The notes under the pieces were generated by a model that was not told where the DNA came from, made no database searches, and saw only the letters and a program-made list of their open reading frames with translations. Shown here piece after piece: positions 51,041-61,394 of a stretch of DNA of 64,000 nt (position 1 is its first letter; the number at the start of each line of letters is the position of its first letter). The stretch is from JANWWM01 sp046292465. Its GTDB lineage: Bacteria > Bacteroidota > Chlorobiia > Chlorobiales > Thermochlorobacteraceae. Both the position numbers and the translations under genes were made by a program. The stretch is from positions 1 to 64,000 of the forward strand of contig JBKBRB010000012.1 of NCBI GenBank assembly GCA_046292465.1, read 5' to 3'.

Positions 51041-51855
51041 TGAAAACAGATAAACTCGTTTATCTTCTCTTACAATTTGCGCCGGAAAGTTTTTTCTCGC
51101 TGATTGGCAGAGCCGAGTCAGAGGCAGAAGACTACGAATTCAAATCCATCGAGCTGAAAGAAACGTCGTTTCGGCTCGATGGCGTTTTCACGCCAAGAAA
51201 CAAAACGGACATTACGTATTTCGTCGAGGCACAATTTCAACTCGATGAAGACTTTTACGCGCGCTTTTTCGCCGAGATTTTTTTGTATCTGAAACAGTAT
51301 CGTGCGAAGAAATGGCGCGCTGTTGCGATTTATCCTTCCCGAAGCGTTGAACAACGCTCGTTCGACGGCTACGCAGAACTGCTTGAAACAGGATTAGTTT
51401 TGCGCGTATATTTGGACGAACTACCAAGCCTTGACACGGTCAGTAAAAATGTTGGGCTTTTCAAGTTGCTGGTTGCACCAGAAAAACAAGCACCGAGTAT
51501 TGCCAAAATGCTTGTTCAAGACGCAACCTTGACACAGGTCAACCTAATTGAGCAAATCGTTTCATACAAGTTTCCCAAACTTACACGAGAGGAGGTCAAA
51601 TCTATGCTGGGCATACAGGAAGAACTTTTGAAAGATACACAGTTCTACAAAGACATCTACAACGAAGCCCGTAAGGAAATTTATGAGCAGGCTAAAAAAG
51701 AAGGACTGAAAGAAGGCTTCGCAAAAGGGATTAACAAAGGCGAGATTGAAGGCAAACTTTCAACCGTGCCGATTTTTCGCAAGTTAGGTCTTTCCGACGA
51801 AGCGATTGCCGAAACCTTGAACTTGCCGTTAGACTCAATAAAGAGCGTGCGTTGA
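51040..51855 (+). CDS. DUF2887 / Rpn-family PD-(D/E)XK nuclease-like protein, copy 1
   Basis: 271 residues matching the DUF2887 family, which belongs with Rpn recombination-promoting nucleases/putative transposases. The core is KTDKLVYLLLQFAPESFFSL, then FRLDGVFTP (catalytic Asp), DITYFVEAQFQLDEDF (Glu-x-Gln position) and AVAIYPSRSVEQ. The C-terminal third is a coiled, Lys/Glu-rich region ending KLSTVPIFRKLGLSDEAIAE, a motif shared with copy 2. Its start is fused to the fhs stop. A mobile or toxin-like nuclease role is known for some relatives; activity here is inference. Confidence 0.87.
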   Translation: MKTDKLVYLLLQFAPESFFSLIGRAESEAEDYEFKSIELKETSFRLDGVFTPRNKTDITYFVEAQFQLDEDFYARFFAEIFLYLKQYRAKKWRAVAIYPSRSVEQRSFDGYAELLETGLVLRVYLDELPSLDTVSKNVGLFKLLVAPEKQAPSIAKMLVQDATLTQVNLIEQIVSYKFPKLTREEVKSMLGIQEELLKDTQFYKDIYNEARKEIYEQAKKEGLKEGFAKGINKGEIEGKLSTVPIFRKLGLSDEAIAETLNLPLDSIKSVR

Positions 51856-51889
51856 ACTGCGCACACTCGTTAATGAAAAAATCTTTGAG

Positions 51890-54800
51890 TTACTTCTCGC
51901 CAACAACCAATCGCGCCGTGCCGGTTCTGCCAAACACTTCGGGCTGATACATTTTTTCGGCGGTGCTCGGCGGCATGGTGAATGTGCCGTAGGTTGTAGC
52001 GCGTGCGAAGTAAGTGAAGGTATGCACGCCGCGCCCAAGCCGTTCAGCAAAGAGCGTTACACGCTCATCTCTAAGCTCGATGTGGTCAAAGGTGTAGGAC
52101 GGTGTTCCGCTTTCTTCATCATATCCTTCGCCTTCGGCTTGCATTGGCATACCACCCAGAGAGCCCGATGTTTTCAGCGTTGGGTTAATAGCTTCCAACC
52201 CTGCCGCGAGCGCGTCGTTAATCGCCACGAAATTCATCTCTTCCGCAACGGCAATTTGCAAAGTAATTTTCACTATCTCGCCTGCTTTTACTGAACCGTC
52301 TTTGCTCGTGCCCGAAAGCGGCTCAATTTTTTTAGAAAGTGCAATACCATTGTCTCGCGGCTCGAGCGCATAGGTTGGGAAATAGGCAAGGCGAATCCCG
52401 TAATAAAGTTTGCCGGTGCCACTCTTTTCAATGTTGAGCGCAAGATTTTCACCTTTGGCGAACTTCTCCAATCCTGTCTCCTGAACTTTCACATCAAGCG
52501 TGCGACCTTTGAACGATTGCACGAGCAAGGGTTGCGAGGCAAGCATAATTTTTGCCGAGAAATTCGGCTCTTGGCTTTCATACTTTTTGAAATAAAGGTT
52601 AAGGGCTTCGAGCGCGAAGATGTTCTCTTGCGTATTGCTCCAGCGTCCGTTCTTCTGCGAAGCGAGTAGCCAATTAACGGCTTTTTCAGCAAAGGTTTTG
52701 TCTTGATTGGCTTCCATCAAAGCGGAAAGGGCGGCGGCAGTCGTTTTCACATTCGAGCCGAATGTCCAAGTGTAATCTTGCTCTGTGCCATCTTCAAAAT
52801 GAACGGTCGCTTCTTGCACTTTCGCCATGTTCATGAGTTCGCGTGCGAGCGTTTCGGCGCGTTCAGACGCATTACTGCCGAACTTGATTTTGCCTTTAGA
52901 TTTTGAAGCCAAGAGCGGCGTGCCTTGTCGCGCATACACACGAAGCAAATAGGCCTTCGCTTCTGCTGAAAGTCTTGAGCGTTCACGATAAAGCCCTTCC
53001 GCCGCTGACGCATTGAACTCACCTGCGATTGCAAGCACATAAAGCGCGTAGGCTTTTGTTACCGACATCGCACGAAATCCGTAAGTTGACTCGTTGGCTT
53101 TGTTCAGCACCGTGCGCAAATAGTTCAATCCATTTCGCAAAACCGTTTCATCAACATCGTAGCCTGCCTCGTTGGCTTTGAGCATGGCGTAAGTCGCATA
53201 GACCGACACATAATCGTTTGGTTGATAGCCACCTTGCCAATAAGCAAATCCGCCGCTGTAAGTTTGATACTTTTCAAATTCTGCCAATGTCGTTTCCACA
53301 ACGGCTTTGATGTCACCTTTGGCTGTATCGGCTTGCGTTTTCAGGTTGAAGGACGAGATAAGGTCATTTGCGACGATATACGGCAAAACTCTCGACGCCT
53401 TTTGCTCCAAACATCCAAACGGATACTCAAACACATAGCGCGCCGCTTCGCGTAAGCCCACGAGTGCTGTTGCTGACGCTTGCGCCGTTACATCGCCCAA
53501 ATTTGGATAAGAATTTTTTGGAATGCGCACCGTCTCGGAAACGCTCAACTCCGTTGAGCCAACAAGCGCAAGCACTTCTTTGACGTAAGGCGTTTGAATT
53601 TGAATCGTGGTTTTCAAGGCATCGCGATTGCCTGCATCGCTTTCAGCCGCAAATGCAAACTCGGCTTTGCCTTCCGCTTCGGCTTCGAACTTGAATCGAA
53701 CTTCTTTGGACTCGTTGGCATTAAGCGAAACGCTTTTCGTTAAATCGCCGACGGATTTAATTCCACTTGCCGATACGCTCACTTTGACGCTCGTTTTTTG
53801 ATTCGTGTAATTGCTTACGGTTACGCCGGCTTCGAACTTATCGCCAATGCGCGCAAATCGTGGCAGAGCCGCAATCATGGTGAGCGGTTGATTGACGAGA
53901 ACATCGGCTTGCGCTTTTCCAAAGGCTTCGACGGTGCTTGCCGACGCCATCAAGCGGAAAGTTGTGAGGTTATCAGGCAGTTTGAAAGTGATTTTCGCTT
54001 TGCCATTTGCGTCTGTAATCATCGACGGATTCCAATACGGCGTGGTAATCATGTTCTGTCGGAACGCATAGCCACCGGTGCCTTCGCCGCCTTTATCGCC
54101 GCCACGCGCTTCGCCCTTTTCGCCGTAGTTGCGTTGCTCGACAAGGTGCAAGAGACTTTGCGAAGTTTTCACGCCTAAGCCGCGCTCGCGATAAAAGGTC
54201 TCAAACGCATCAGGAAGGGTGTAGCCGATAAGGTTCAAGACGCCGGCATCGACTGCGGCAAGCGCAACTTCACTTCTCACGCCTTTGCCTTTCGCATCGG
54301 TTACTTCAAGTTCTGCCTCGAGCGTTTCACCTGCGCGAAACTCTTTTTTGTTCGGCGTTATGCGAACTTGCAACCTGCGCCCTGTTGCTTCAATGGAAAG
54401 TTTGGCATAGCCGATTTTGAACGACGGCTTGCCTAAATCGCTCTCGCCTGTTTTCGGCAGTGAGGTTCTGCCTTTGGTGAGCATTACAGAAACGTAAATG
54501 TTCGGCAAATACTCTTCCTTGATGGGAATTTCAATCGCAGGGGCTGTGCCTTTGAGTTCAAAGACTTTATGCTCTAAAATGCCTTCGCGCTCAATGGTGA
54601 GCAATGCGGTGGCGGTTTCGTAAGGCGATTGAACCAGAATTGTGGCGGTTTCGTTTGGCTTGTAAGTTTTCTTGTTGGGTGTGAGTATGAGGCGGTCGTC
54701 GTCGGAGCGTTCCCAAGCTGAGTAGCCACTGCCGTAGGCGTAGGTGTAGGCTTCGCTTCGCGCCGTATTGCCTTTGGAATCTTTCGCTGTTGCTTTGATG

Positions 54801-57604
54801 AAATAAAGTCCCGCGCCTTTGATGGGAGCGTTGAAACTCACAGTGCCTGACTCTTTTGTAGAGACTTCGGTTTTGAAAATCGTGCTATCGACTTGCTCCG
54901 ACTGCCATTCGTATCTGCCGCCTACGCCCGCACGTTTCACACTTACCCATTGACGATGCACCACTTCCACCGCGACTTTCTGCGACGCCTGTTTGCCATC
55001 AACACTCACAGCGACCACTTCTACGGGCAGTTCTGAATTTTCTTTCGTGAAAGTTGTTTTCGGTTTTAAGCCGATGTAAAACGACGCAGGGTGAAACTTG
55101 AAACTCTGACGCTCCGCAATCGCCTGACGCGAAGGCGAGATGACTTCGGCTTCAAGCGTGAGCAACGAGGGCGAGGCAATGTTGAACTCTAACTTTTGAG
55201 AGAGCGAAAATTGACCGAGTTTATCGAGCGTGCCTGAACCTGACGCCAAAAGCGAACTCGATTGGTCTTCACTTCGATTGTGCCATGAAAGCGGTTGCCA
55301 GAAGTAGCCCTCGTAGTCGGGAAAGGAGAAATTCTCGAGCGTGCTTCGCGTGAGCGTCCAAGTCGTGTTGTCGCCAATCATCGGTGCGCCGAAGAGGTAT
55401 CGTCCTTCAATCGTGGCGACGAACAAATCGCCTCGAACAAATGAACTTTGTGATGAAGAAATTTTCGTTTCAAACGTCGCGGGGCGATAGGCTTCAACGC
55501 GGAAGTCGTCTGTTGCAAAGATGTTGTAATCGCTTTCACTGTTTGAGCCTTTCACTTGAATGATGTAGTAGCCGAGCGGCGCGTTGGGCTTTGTGGTGAG
55601 CGAATCGCTAAACGAACCGAATTCACTGGAAAGGTTGAGAAATTTGCTGTAAATCGTTTCGCTTTTGCTATTGCGCACTTCCACATAAACCTGCTTGCGT
55701 GTGGGCAATTTCCATTTGCCTTGTTTCAACTCGCGAAGAATGCCTTTGAAAAATATCGTTTCGCCTGCACGATAAATGCCTCGCTCTGTGAACACACGCC
55801 CGACCGTCGTTTTCGGGCTGTAATCCATTTCGCCGCCGATGTCGTAAAATCCGAATCGATACGGCTCAATGCCATAATCCCAACCTGATGTGGTGTAGGC
55901 AAGTTGATTTTCGAAGAAGGCAAAGGCGTAAATCGGTGCGCCATTCAAGTCCATGCTCTTTGCAATTTCAGCCACGCCGTTTTGCGCAGTATTGCCTGAC
56001 CAGATGAGTTTTCCGCCTTGATAAACGCGCACCGTTGCATTTGCCACAGGCGCGCCGTCTTTGAGACGCGTAACCATCACCAACGAATTTTCCTTCGACC
56101 ACTTTGCCGATACGCCAAGCGATGACACTTGAACCAGCGTCGAGAGTTTCTCAAACTTGCCTTTTTCGTAGAGCGAGGGCGACTGCACTTCCAAATACGC
56201 AATGCCTGAATTTTCTCCGCCGAAGACTTGACGCAAATCGAACTTGCGCACAGAACTTTCGTTTTTCTTGTTCTCAAACTCAATCGTCGTGAATTTGAGT
56301 TTTGAGGCAGGCACATTGAAGTTGCTACCGTAGTAATCGGTCTTTAAGTTCATTACGTCTTCGGGTGAGAGCGCGGCATATTTGAGTTCGGTCGAAGGCA
56401 CATTCATACCACGAACCGCAAGGCTCGGATAAAAACTCGTATCGCTAAACTCGTTTTCCACAAGTCCAACGCCAGTCGGAATAACGACGCGCGGCGCGTA
56501 ATCGCCGACTTTGATTTTCAGTTCAACATCTCTGCCAAGTTTGTTGCCGAAGCGGTCGGTAAGATTTTTTGAAATCGTTGCCGTGTAGGTCGTGGCGGCT
56601 TTGAACGGCGGATAAAGCGCAGGCGATTGCGTGTAGTATGACGACTCTGCATCGTCAGTGCCGAAGTCTATTTTCGGAGAGAAGCTAATGTTCGCCTTCA
56701 AATCTTTCATTGAAACTGGGTTTGAAAATGCGAGGCTAATTCCTTCGGTTGGTTTAAGGTCAAACGCCGTTGCGCTTTCGATGTTAAACGGCTTGAAGGG
56801 TGCAAAGTCAAACGATGCTTTTCCCTCGTCAAATGTGAGTTTGTAAGTTTCGCCTGCGGTCATTGGAAGCGTGAGAAAGAGAATCTTATCGGCGTTTTTG
56901 CTTTGCTCGAACCAATAAGCAGGCGTGTAGCGGTCGGTCTTTCGGTAAAAGTCAATGAGCTTTCTGAGGTCGTCAGCACTTTTTTGCGAGAGTGAAAATT
57001 TGATGTTGTTGCCTTTTGAATCCGTGATTTTGATTCGGCTTGCGATGTTGAGGTCGACTTTTTGATTGAATTTCAAGACGAGCGTGTCGTTCAAGCCGAG
57101 TTGTTGATAGGTGCCGTAAGGATAATGCTCAACGAGTTTGACGCTTGGCGTTGAAAAGGTAAAGGTGTAATCGTGGCTCAGCGATTTTCCCGAACGCGAT
57201 TGAATGGTTTTCGGAACGGTAACGGTGAAAGTGGTTGCAAATGGAAGCGAATCGCTTGGCGTGAAGATGAGCGCGCGTGAGCCAATCCATCTTGCTGAGC
57301 CTTTCACTTCGGGTTTGATTTGAAGCAGAGATTTCTGAACAGCCGTTTGCGATTCATCGGTGAGGGCAATCATCGGTTGATTGAACATAATCGCGATGCT
57401 TTGTGCTTGGTCGGGCGAATCGATTTCGCCTTGTGGCGTTGCCGAGATGATTTCAAGCGGTGTTGAAGTCTCTTGTAAATCCGATACTTTTGTCGTCAGC
57501 GAGGCAAGTCGCCCTTCTTCAAAGTCCGCAAAGTCTTGTGTGGATTTGGTTGGATTGCACGTGGCAAGAGTTATCGAGCAGAAGAGAAGCAAGAGTGCGC
57601 GCAT
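51890..57604 (-). CDS. Bacterial alpha-2-macroglobulin-family lipoprotein
   Basis: About 1904 residues from ATG 57604. The N-terminus is a lipoprotein signal peptide (LATC, Cys16), so the protein is anchored in the periplasm, where such proteins trap proteases. MG-type beta domains run to about residue 900, followed by the bait-type region and the A2M macroglobulin/complement domain. The thioester motif GCLEQ (Cys1398) is intact in YPFGCLEQKASRVLPYIV. The C-terminal complement-recognition-like domain ends with FAERLGRGVHTFTYFARA. Usual neighbours (pbpC) are absent; a GH3 hexosaminidase is divergent upstream. The initiating Met is the second in the frame. Confidence 0.9.
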   Translation of the reverse strand: MRALLLLFCSITLATCNPTKSTQDFADFEEGRLASLTTKVSDLQETSTPLEIISATPQGEIDSPDQAQSIAIMFNQPMIALTDESQTAVQKSLLQIKPEVKGSARWIGSRALIFTPSDSLPFATTFTVTVPKTIQSRSGKSLSHDYTFTFSTPSVKLVEHYPYGTYQQLGLNDTLVLKFNQKVDLNIASRIKITDSKGNNIKFSLSQKSADDLRKLIDFYRKTDRYTPAYWFEQSKNADKILFLTLPMTAGETYKLTFDEGKASFDFAPFKPFNIESATAFDLKPTEGISLAFSNPVSMKDLKANISFSPKIDFGTDDAESSYYTQSPALYPPFKAATTYTATISKNLTDRFGNKLGRDVELKIKVGDYAPRVVIPTGVGLVENEFSDTSFYPSLAVRGMNVPSTELKYAALSPEDVMNLKTDYYGSNFNVPASKLKFTTIEFENKKNESSVRKFDLRQVFGGENSGIAYLEVQSPSLYEKGKFEKLSTLVQVSSLGVSAKWSKENSLVMVTRLKDGAPVANATVRVYQGGKLIWSGNTAQNGVAEIAKSMDLNGAPIYAFAFFENQLAYTTSGWDYGIEPYRFGFYDIGGEMDYSPKTTVGRVFTERGIYRAGETIFFKGILRELKQGKWKLPTRKQVYVEVRNSKSETIYSKFLNLSSEFGSFSDSLTTKPNAPLGYYIIQVKGSNSESDYNIFATDDFRVEAYRPATFETKISSSQSSFVRGDLFVATIEGRYLFGAPMIGDNTTWTLTRSTLENFSFPDYEGYFWQPLSWHNRSEDQSSSLLASGSGTLDKLGQFSLSQKLEFNIASPSLLTLEAEVISPSRQAIAERQSFKFHPASFYIGLKPKTTFTKENSELPVEVVAVSVDGKQASQKVAVEVVHRQWVSVKRAGVGGRYEWQSEQVDSTIFKTEVSTKESGTVSFNAPIKGAGLYFIKATAKDSKGNTARSEAYTYAYGSGYSAWERSDDDRLILTPNKKTYKPNETATILVQSPYETATALLTIEREGILEHKVFELKGTAPAIEIPIKEEYLPNIYVSVMLTKGRTSLPKTGESDLGKPSFKIGYAKLSIEATGRRLQVRITPNKKEFRAGETLEAELEVTDAKGKGVRSEVALAAVDAGVLNLIGYTLPDAFETFYRERGLGVKTSQSLLHLVEQRNYGEKGEARGGDKGGEGTGGYAFRQNMITTPYWNPSMITDANGKAKITFKLPDNLTTFRLMASASTVEAFGKAQADVLVNQPLTMIAALPRFARIGDKFEAGVTVSNYTNQKTSVKVSVSASGIKSVGDLTKSVSLNANESKEVRFKFEAEAEGKAEFAFAAESDAGNRDALKTTIQIQTPYVKEVLALVGSTELSVSETVRIPKNSYPNLGDVTAQASATALVGLREAARYVFEYPFGCLEQKASRVLPYIVANDLISSFNLKTQADTAKGDIKAVVETTLAEFEKYQTYSGGFAYWQGGYQPNDYVSVYATYAMLKANEAGYDVDETVLRNGLNYLRTVLNKANESTYGFRAMSVTKAYALYVLAIAGEFNASAAEGLYRERSRLSAEAKAYLLRVYARQGTPLLASKSKGKIKFGSNASERAETLARELMNMAKVQEATVHFEDGTEQDYTWTFGSNVKTTAAALSALMEANQDKTFAEKAVNWLLASQKNGRWSNTQENIFALEALNLYFKKYESQEPNFSAKIMLASQPLLVQSFKGRTLDVKVQETGLEKFAKGENLALNIEKSGTGKLYYGIRLAYFPTYALEPRDNGIALSKKIEPLSGTSKDGSVKAGEIVKITLQIAVAEEMNFVAINDALAAGLEAINPTLKTSGSLGGMPMQAEGEGYDEESGTPSYTFDHIELRDERVTLFAERLGRGVHTFTYFARATTYGTFTMPPSTAEKMYQPEVFGRTGTARLVVGEK

Positions 57605-57739
57605 CGTTCGGAGCAGGTTGGTTTTAATTGAAATGAAGATTGGCACTGCAAAGTGTCAAATGCAATATACAGCCCGAATGCTATTTGACGGAATTGGCAA
57701 CGCAAATTTATTATCTTGATTTGAACTTCAACAACAGCG

Positions 57740-59521
57740 ATGCGACACGTTTTCACTTTACTTCTCGCCTTTTTTTCGGGCGTTGCGTTTAGTTCTTTGC
57801 TCTTAGCGCAACCGATTGCCGATGCGTTTTCAAAGCCGCCACTAACGCCTGAAATTTTCGCACAACGTTGGCAGTGGGCAGATTCGGTTCTCTCGGCGAT
57901 GACGCTTGAAGAAAAAGTCGGGCAAGTGTTTTGCGTGCAAAGTTACACGCGCTACAAGAGCGATGATGAAGATGTGTTCGTCAAAAATTCTGAACTCATT
58001 CGGCAAGGCAAAGTAGGTGGTGTGATGTTTTCGCGCGGCGATGTCTATGAAGCCGCCATGCTTGCCAATCGCTACCAACGGTTGGCGAAATTCCCCTTAC
58101 TCATTTCTGCGGATATGGAGTGGGGCGTTTCAATGCGCATCGACCGCACAACCGAGTTTCCGTGTGCAATGGCAATCGCCGCGACGCGCAATCCCGACTA
58201 TGCTTTTAAGGTCGGCGAAATTACTGCCAAAGAAGCCCGTGCGCTCGGCATCCATCAAAACTATGCGCCAACGGTCGACCTCAACAACAATCCTTACAAT
58301 CCTATCATCAACACGCGCGCGTTCAGCGAAGATGTTTCTTTGACGGCGACAATGGCGTCTGCCTTCATCAACGGCACGCAAAAAGCCGGCATGATTGCTA
58401 CCGCCAAACATTTCCCCGGACACGGAGACACCGATATTGACAGCCATAAAGATTTACCCGTTCTGAACTTCGAGAAAACGCGCCTTCAAAACCTTGAACT
58501 CAAACCGTTCAAATATGCCGTCGACGGCGGCGTGATGAGCGTGATGGTCGGACATTTGGCATTGCCGAAACTCAACAACAATTCATACATTTTGCCGGCT
58601 TCGCTTTCGCCTGCTATTACGACCGACATCTTGAAGTCGGAACTGGGTTTCAAAGGCTTAACCGTAACCGACGGCATGGGTATGCGTGGCGTGAAGAAAA
58701 ATTTTCCCGCAGGCGAAGCCGCCGTCAAAGCCTTTCTCGCAGGCAACGACGTGATTCTTCTTTCACCTGATTCCGACATTGCTTACAGTGCGTTGCTCGA
58801 TGCAGTACGCAACGGCACAATCCCCGAAGCACGTCTGAACGAATCCGTCCGAAAATTGCTCGTGCTTAAAGAGTGGTTCGGACTTCATCGGAACCGATTC
58901 ACGTCTTTGGATTCTATTTCTGCTATCGTTGGTATTAAAGCACATAAAGCCGTTGCACAGGAAATTGCCGATAAATCTATCACGCTTCTTTCCAACAAGA
59001 ACGGGCTTTTGCCGCTCGGTGAGTATCAAGGCAAAATCGTCAATATCTCGCTTCAAAATTCGGCGTCGTGCGAAGTTGGAAAAATTTTTCACGAAGAATT
59101 GCAAAAGCGATTCAGCAACACGCTTCGCTACCAACTTGGCGCACAAAGCAACAAAATGAATTACGACATGGCACTCTTTTCAGCCGAGCGCGCCGATGTG
59201 GTGGTGGTTTCCAGCTACGCCGATACGCGCGCGTGGCAAGGTAAATTCGGCTTAGATAAAGAGCAGGATAAATTCCTCAAAAAACTCATCGACCGATTGA
59301 ACAAGAAAGGCATTCTGCTTGTGCTTGTTTCGTTCGGCACGCCGTATCTGATTATGGGATACAGCGAACCAGATGCGTATATCTGCGCGTATTCAGCAGG
59401 CACAGCCAGTGAAACCGCCGTTGCTAAACTGCTTAAAGGCGAAATAGAGCCGTCAGGAAAATTGCCTGTTACGATTCCGAATCGGTATAAGTTTGGTGAC
59501 GGAAAAATCGGCTGGAAGTAA
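57740..59521 (+). CDS. Exported GH3 beta-N-acetylhexosaminidase (NagZ-like)
   Basis: 593 residues with a signal peptide ending near LLLAQ. The GH3 domain is of the NagZ subgroup: LISADMEWGV, NYAPTVDLNNNP, KHFPGHGDTDIDSHKD (catalytic Asp/His dyad near 230-236) and the nucleophile in VTDGMGM (D311). It has a second domain of about 200 residues with LASGKLPVT-like end EPSGKLPVTIP, as in exported Bacteroidetes beta-hexosaminidases. Likely role: removal of N-acetylglucosamine from peptidoglycan or glycans in the periplasm. It is followed 2 bases later by rluE, which has an unrelated function. Confidence 0.9.
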   Translation: MRHVFTLLLAFFSGVAFSSLLLAQPIADAFSKPPLTPEIFAQRWQWADSVLSAMTLEEKVGQVFCVQSYTRYKSDDEDVFVKNSELIRQGKVGGVMFSRGDVYEAAMLANRYQRLAKFPLLISADMEWGVSMRIDRTTEFPCAMAIAATRNPDYAFKVGEITAKEARALGIHQNYAPTVDLNNNPYNPIINTRAFSEDVSLTATMASAFINGTQKAGMIATAKHFPGHGDTDIDSHKDLPVLNFEKTRLQNLELKPFKYAVDGGVMSVMVGHLALPKLNNNSYILPASLSPAITTDILKSELGFKGLTVTDGMGMRGVKKNFPAGEAAVKAFLAGNDVILLSPDSDIAYSALLDAVRNGTIPEARLNESVRKLLVLKEWFGLHRNRFTSLDSISAIVGIKAHKAVAQEIADKSITLLSNKNGLLPLGEYQGKIVNISLQNSASCEVGKIFHEELQKRFSNTLRYQLGAQSNKMNYDMALFSAERADVVVVSSYADTRAWQGKFGLDKEQDKFLKKLIDRLNKKGILLVLVSFGTPYLIMGYSEPDAYICAYSAGTASETAVAKLLKGEIEPSGKLPVTIPNRYKFGDGKIGWK

Positions 59522-59523
59522 CA

Positions 59524-60087
59524 ATGCTCCTCGCATTTCACAAGCCTTACGGTGTGCTTTCGCAATTCACCCCCGACGGCTCGCCGAATCGCACGCTTGC
59601 CGAATTTGGATTTCCGAAATCAGTTTATCCGCTTGGTCGGCTCGATGCCGATAGCGAAGGGTTGTTGCTTCTTTCGGACGAAAAATCTTTGAATGTTCGA
59701 CTTTTGCTTCCTGAACATGAACATCGACGTGTATATTGGGCGCAAGTTGAGCGTGTGCCATCTGGGCTTGATTTAGCAAGGCTTGAGCAAGGCGTGATGA
59801 TTCAAGGCTACAAAACAAAGCCGTGCAAAGCGCGTTTGATTGAGCCGCATAATTTGCCTGAACGCACCCCGCCAATTCGCTTTCGCAAAAGCGTTCCGAC
59901 AAGTTGGATTGAATTGGTTTTAACCGAAGGCAAAAATCGACAAGTGCGACGCATGACGGCGGCAATTGGATTTCCGACGCTTCGCTTGGTGCGCGTGCAA
60001 ATCGGAGATTTTCATTTGGGCGATTTAGCGCAAGGCACTTGGAAAGTGCTCACCGATGCCGAGCGTCAGGCAGTTTTTGCTAAGTAA
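59524..60087 (+). CDS. rluE: 23S rRNA pseudouridine synthase, RsuA/RluE family
   Basis: 187 residues, lacking the N-terminal S4 domain as in RluE. The catalytic Asp is in GRLDADSEGLLLLS; other motifs are KPYGVLSQFT and the C-terminal GKNRQVRRMTAAIGFPTLRL. E. coli RluE converts U2457 of 23S rRNA; the exact site here is assigned by family only. It starts immediately after the GH3 gene and converges with the MacB-type permease gene across 40 bases. Confidence 0.92.
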   Translation: MLLAFHKPYGVLSQFTPDGSPNRTLAEFGFPKSVYPLGRLDADSEGLLLLSDEKSLNVRLLLPEHEHRRVYWAQVERVPSGLDLARLEQGVMIQGYKTKPCKARLIEPHNLPERTPPIRFRKSVPTSWIELVLTEGKNRQVRRMTAAIGFPTLRLVRVQIGDFHLGDLAQGTWKVLTDAERQAVFAK

Positions 60088-60127
60088 AACAACACGTCGG
60101 CGAGCATCGGAAGTTGTGTCTTGCTCT

Positions 60128-61345
60128 TCATTCGTAGCGCAAGGCTTCGATGGTGTTTGATGAGGCGGCTTTTTGTGCGGGATAGAGTCCGAAGAAAATT
60201 CCAACAAGTCCACTAAAAAGAAAACTCACGAAAATGGGTTTGAGTGAGATGACGGTTCGGAATGAAGAAACACGTCCCAAAAATTCAGAGACGCCGATGC
60301 CGAGCAAAATGCCAATCACGCCACCAAGCAACGCCAGCACGGTCGATTCAATCAAGAATTGCAGGAGAATATCGCGCTTCTTTGCGCCGATGGCTTTGCG
60401 AATGCCAATTTCGCGCGTGCGTTCGGTTACAGTTACCAGCATAATGTTCATAATGCCGATGCCGCCGACAATCAGCGAGACAATCGCCACTGAGGTAAGC
60501 AAGAAGGCAAGAATTTTTGAAGTTTCGGAAAAGGCAGAGACAAGGTCGCTTTGGTTGCGAATGGTGAAGTCGTTGTCTTGTTCGTTTCGGAGGCGATGCT
60601 GTTTGCGCAAAATCTGTTCGACTTCGACGAGTGCGTCGTTCATCTTGTCTTCGGAAGCGACTTTAATCGTCATGCCTGAAATCCACGATGCGCCCGTGAG
60701 CCGTTTCTGCACCGTGTTAAGCGGCGCGAGAATCTGGTCGTCTGGATTTTGCCAGCCCGAAGAGCCTTTTTCTTCCAACACGCCCACAACTTGAAAGCCG
60801 ATATTATTGATGCGAATGGTTTGCCCGATTGGGTTTGTGCCACGCTCGAAGAGATTTTGCGCGACGGTCGGACCAATAACACAGACGGCGTTCATGGCTT
60901 TGTTATCGGCGTCAGTGAAATAGCGTCCCGCGCTCAATGTGGCATTGCGGACGAATTCATATTCAGGATAAACGCCAACGACGGTGGTATTCCAATTCTT
61001 ATTGCCAAACTTGGCTTGCACGCCACGTCGCGATTCAGGCGAGAGGCTTTCGATGAACTTTGCTTTTTGTTTAATCGCGATTGCATCTTCTTCGGTAAGC
61101 GTAATGCTACTGCCTGTGCTAATGACAATGCCGCCCGACATCTGACTGCCCGGTCGCACGAAGAGCAAATTTGAGCCGAGTTTCTGCAAGTTCTCTTTCA
61201 CGCTGACTTGCGCGCCTTCGCCAAGCGCAACGGTTGTAATCACCGCGCCAACGCCGATGATAATGCCCAGCATGGTGAGCAACGAGCGCATCAGGTTTGC
61301 GCGTAGCGAAAGAATCGCACTCAAAAAACTTTCTGAAAGGTGCAT
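60128..61345 (-). CDS. ABC transporter permease, MacB/FtsX family
   Basis: 405 residues from ATG 61345 (MHLSESFLSAIL). One N-terminal membrane helix (RANLMRSLLTMLGIIIGVGA) is followed by a periplasmic MacB-type core domain of about 200 residues and three C-terminal helices with the FtsX motif RTREIGIRKAIGAKKRDILL. Such proteins work as mechanotransmitters with an ATPase and an outer-membrane channel, for drugs, lipoproteins or siderophores. No ATPase gene adjoins it, so partners must be elsewhere. The substrate cannot be told. Confidence 0.88.
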   Translation of the reverse strand: MHLSESFLSAILSLRANLMRSLLTMLGIIIGVGAVITTVALGEGAQVSVKENLQKLGSNLLFVRPGSQMSGGIVISTGSSITLTEEDAIAIKQKAKFIESLSPESRRGVQAKFGNKNWNTTVVGVYPEYEFVRNATLSAGRYFTDADNKAMNAVCVIGPTVAQNLFERGTNPIGQTIRINNIGFQVVGVLEEKGSSGWQNPDDQILAPLNTVQKRLTGASWISGMTIKVASEDKMNDALVEVEQILRKQHRLRNEQDNDFTIRNQSDLVSAFSETSKILAFLLTSVAIVSLIVGGIGIMNIMLVTVTERTREIGIRKAIGAKKRDILLQFLIESTVLALLGGVIGILLGIGVSEFLGRVSSFRTVISLKPIFVSFLFSGLVGIFFGLYPAQKAASSNTIEALRYE

Positions 61346-61394
61346 AGTGTCTTGTGTTTGAATCGAGTTGTGGTTAGAACGCACTTGCAATCCT

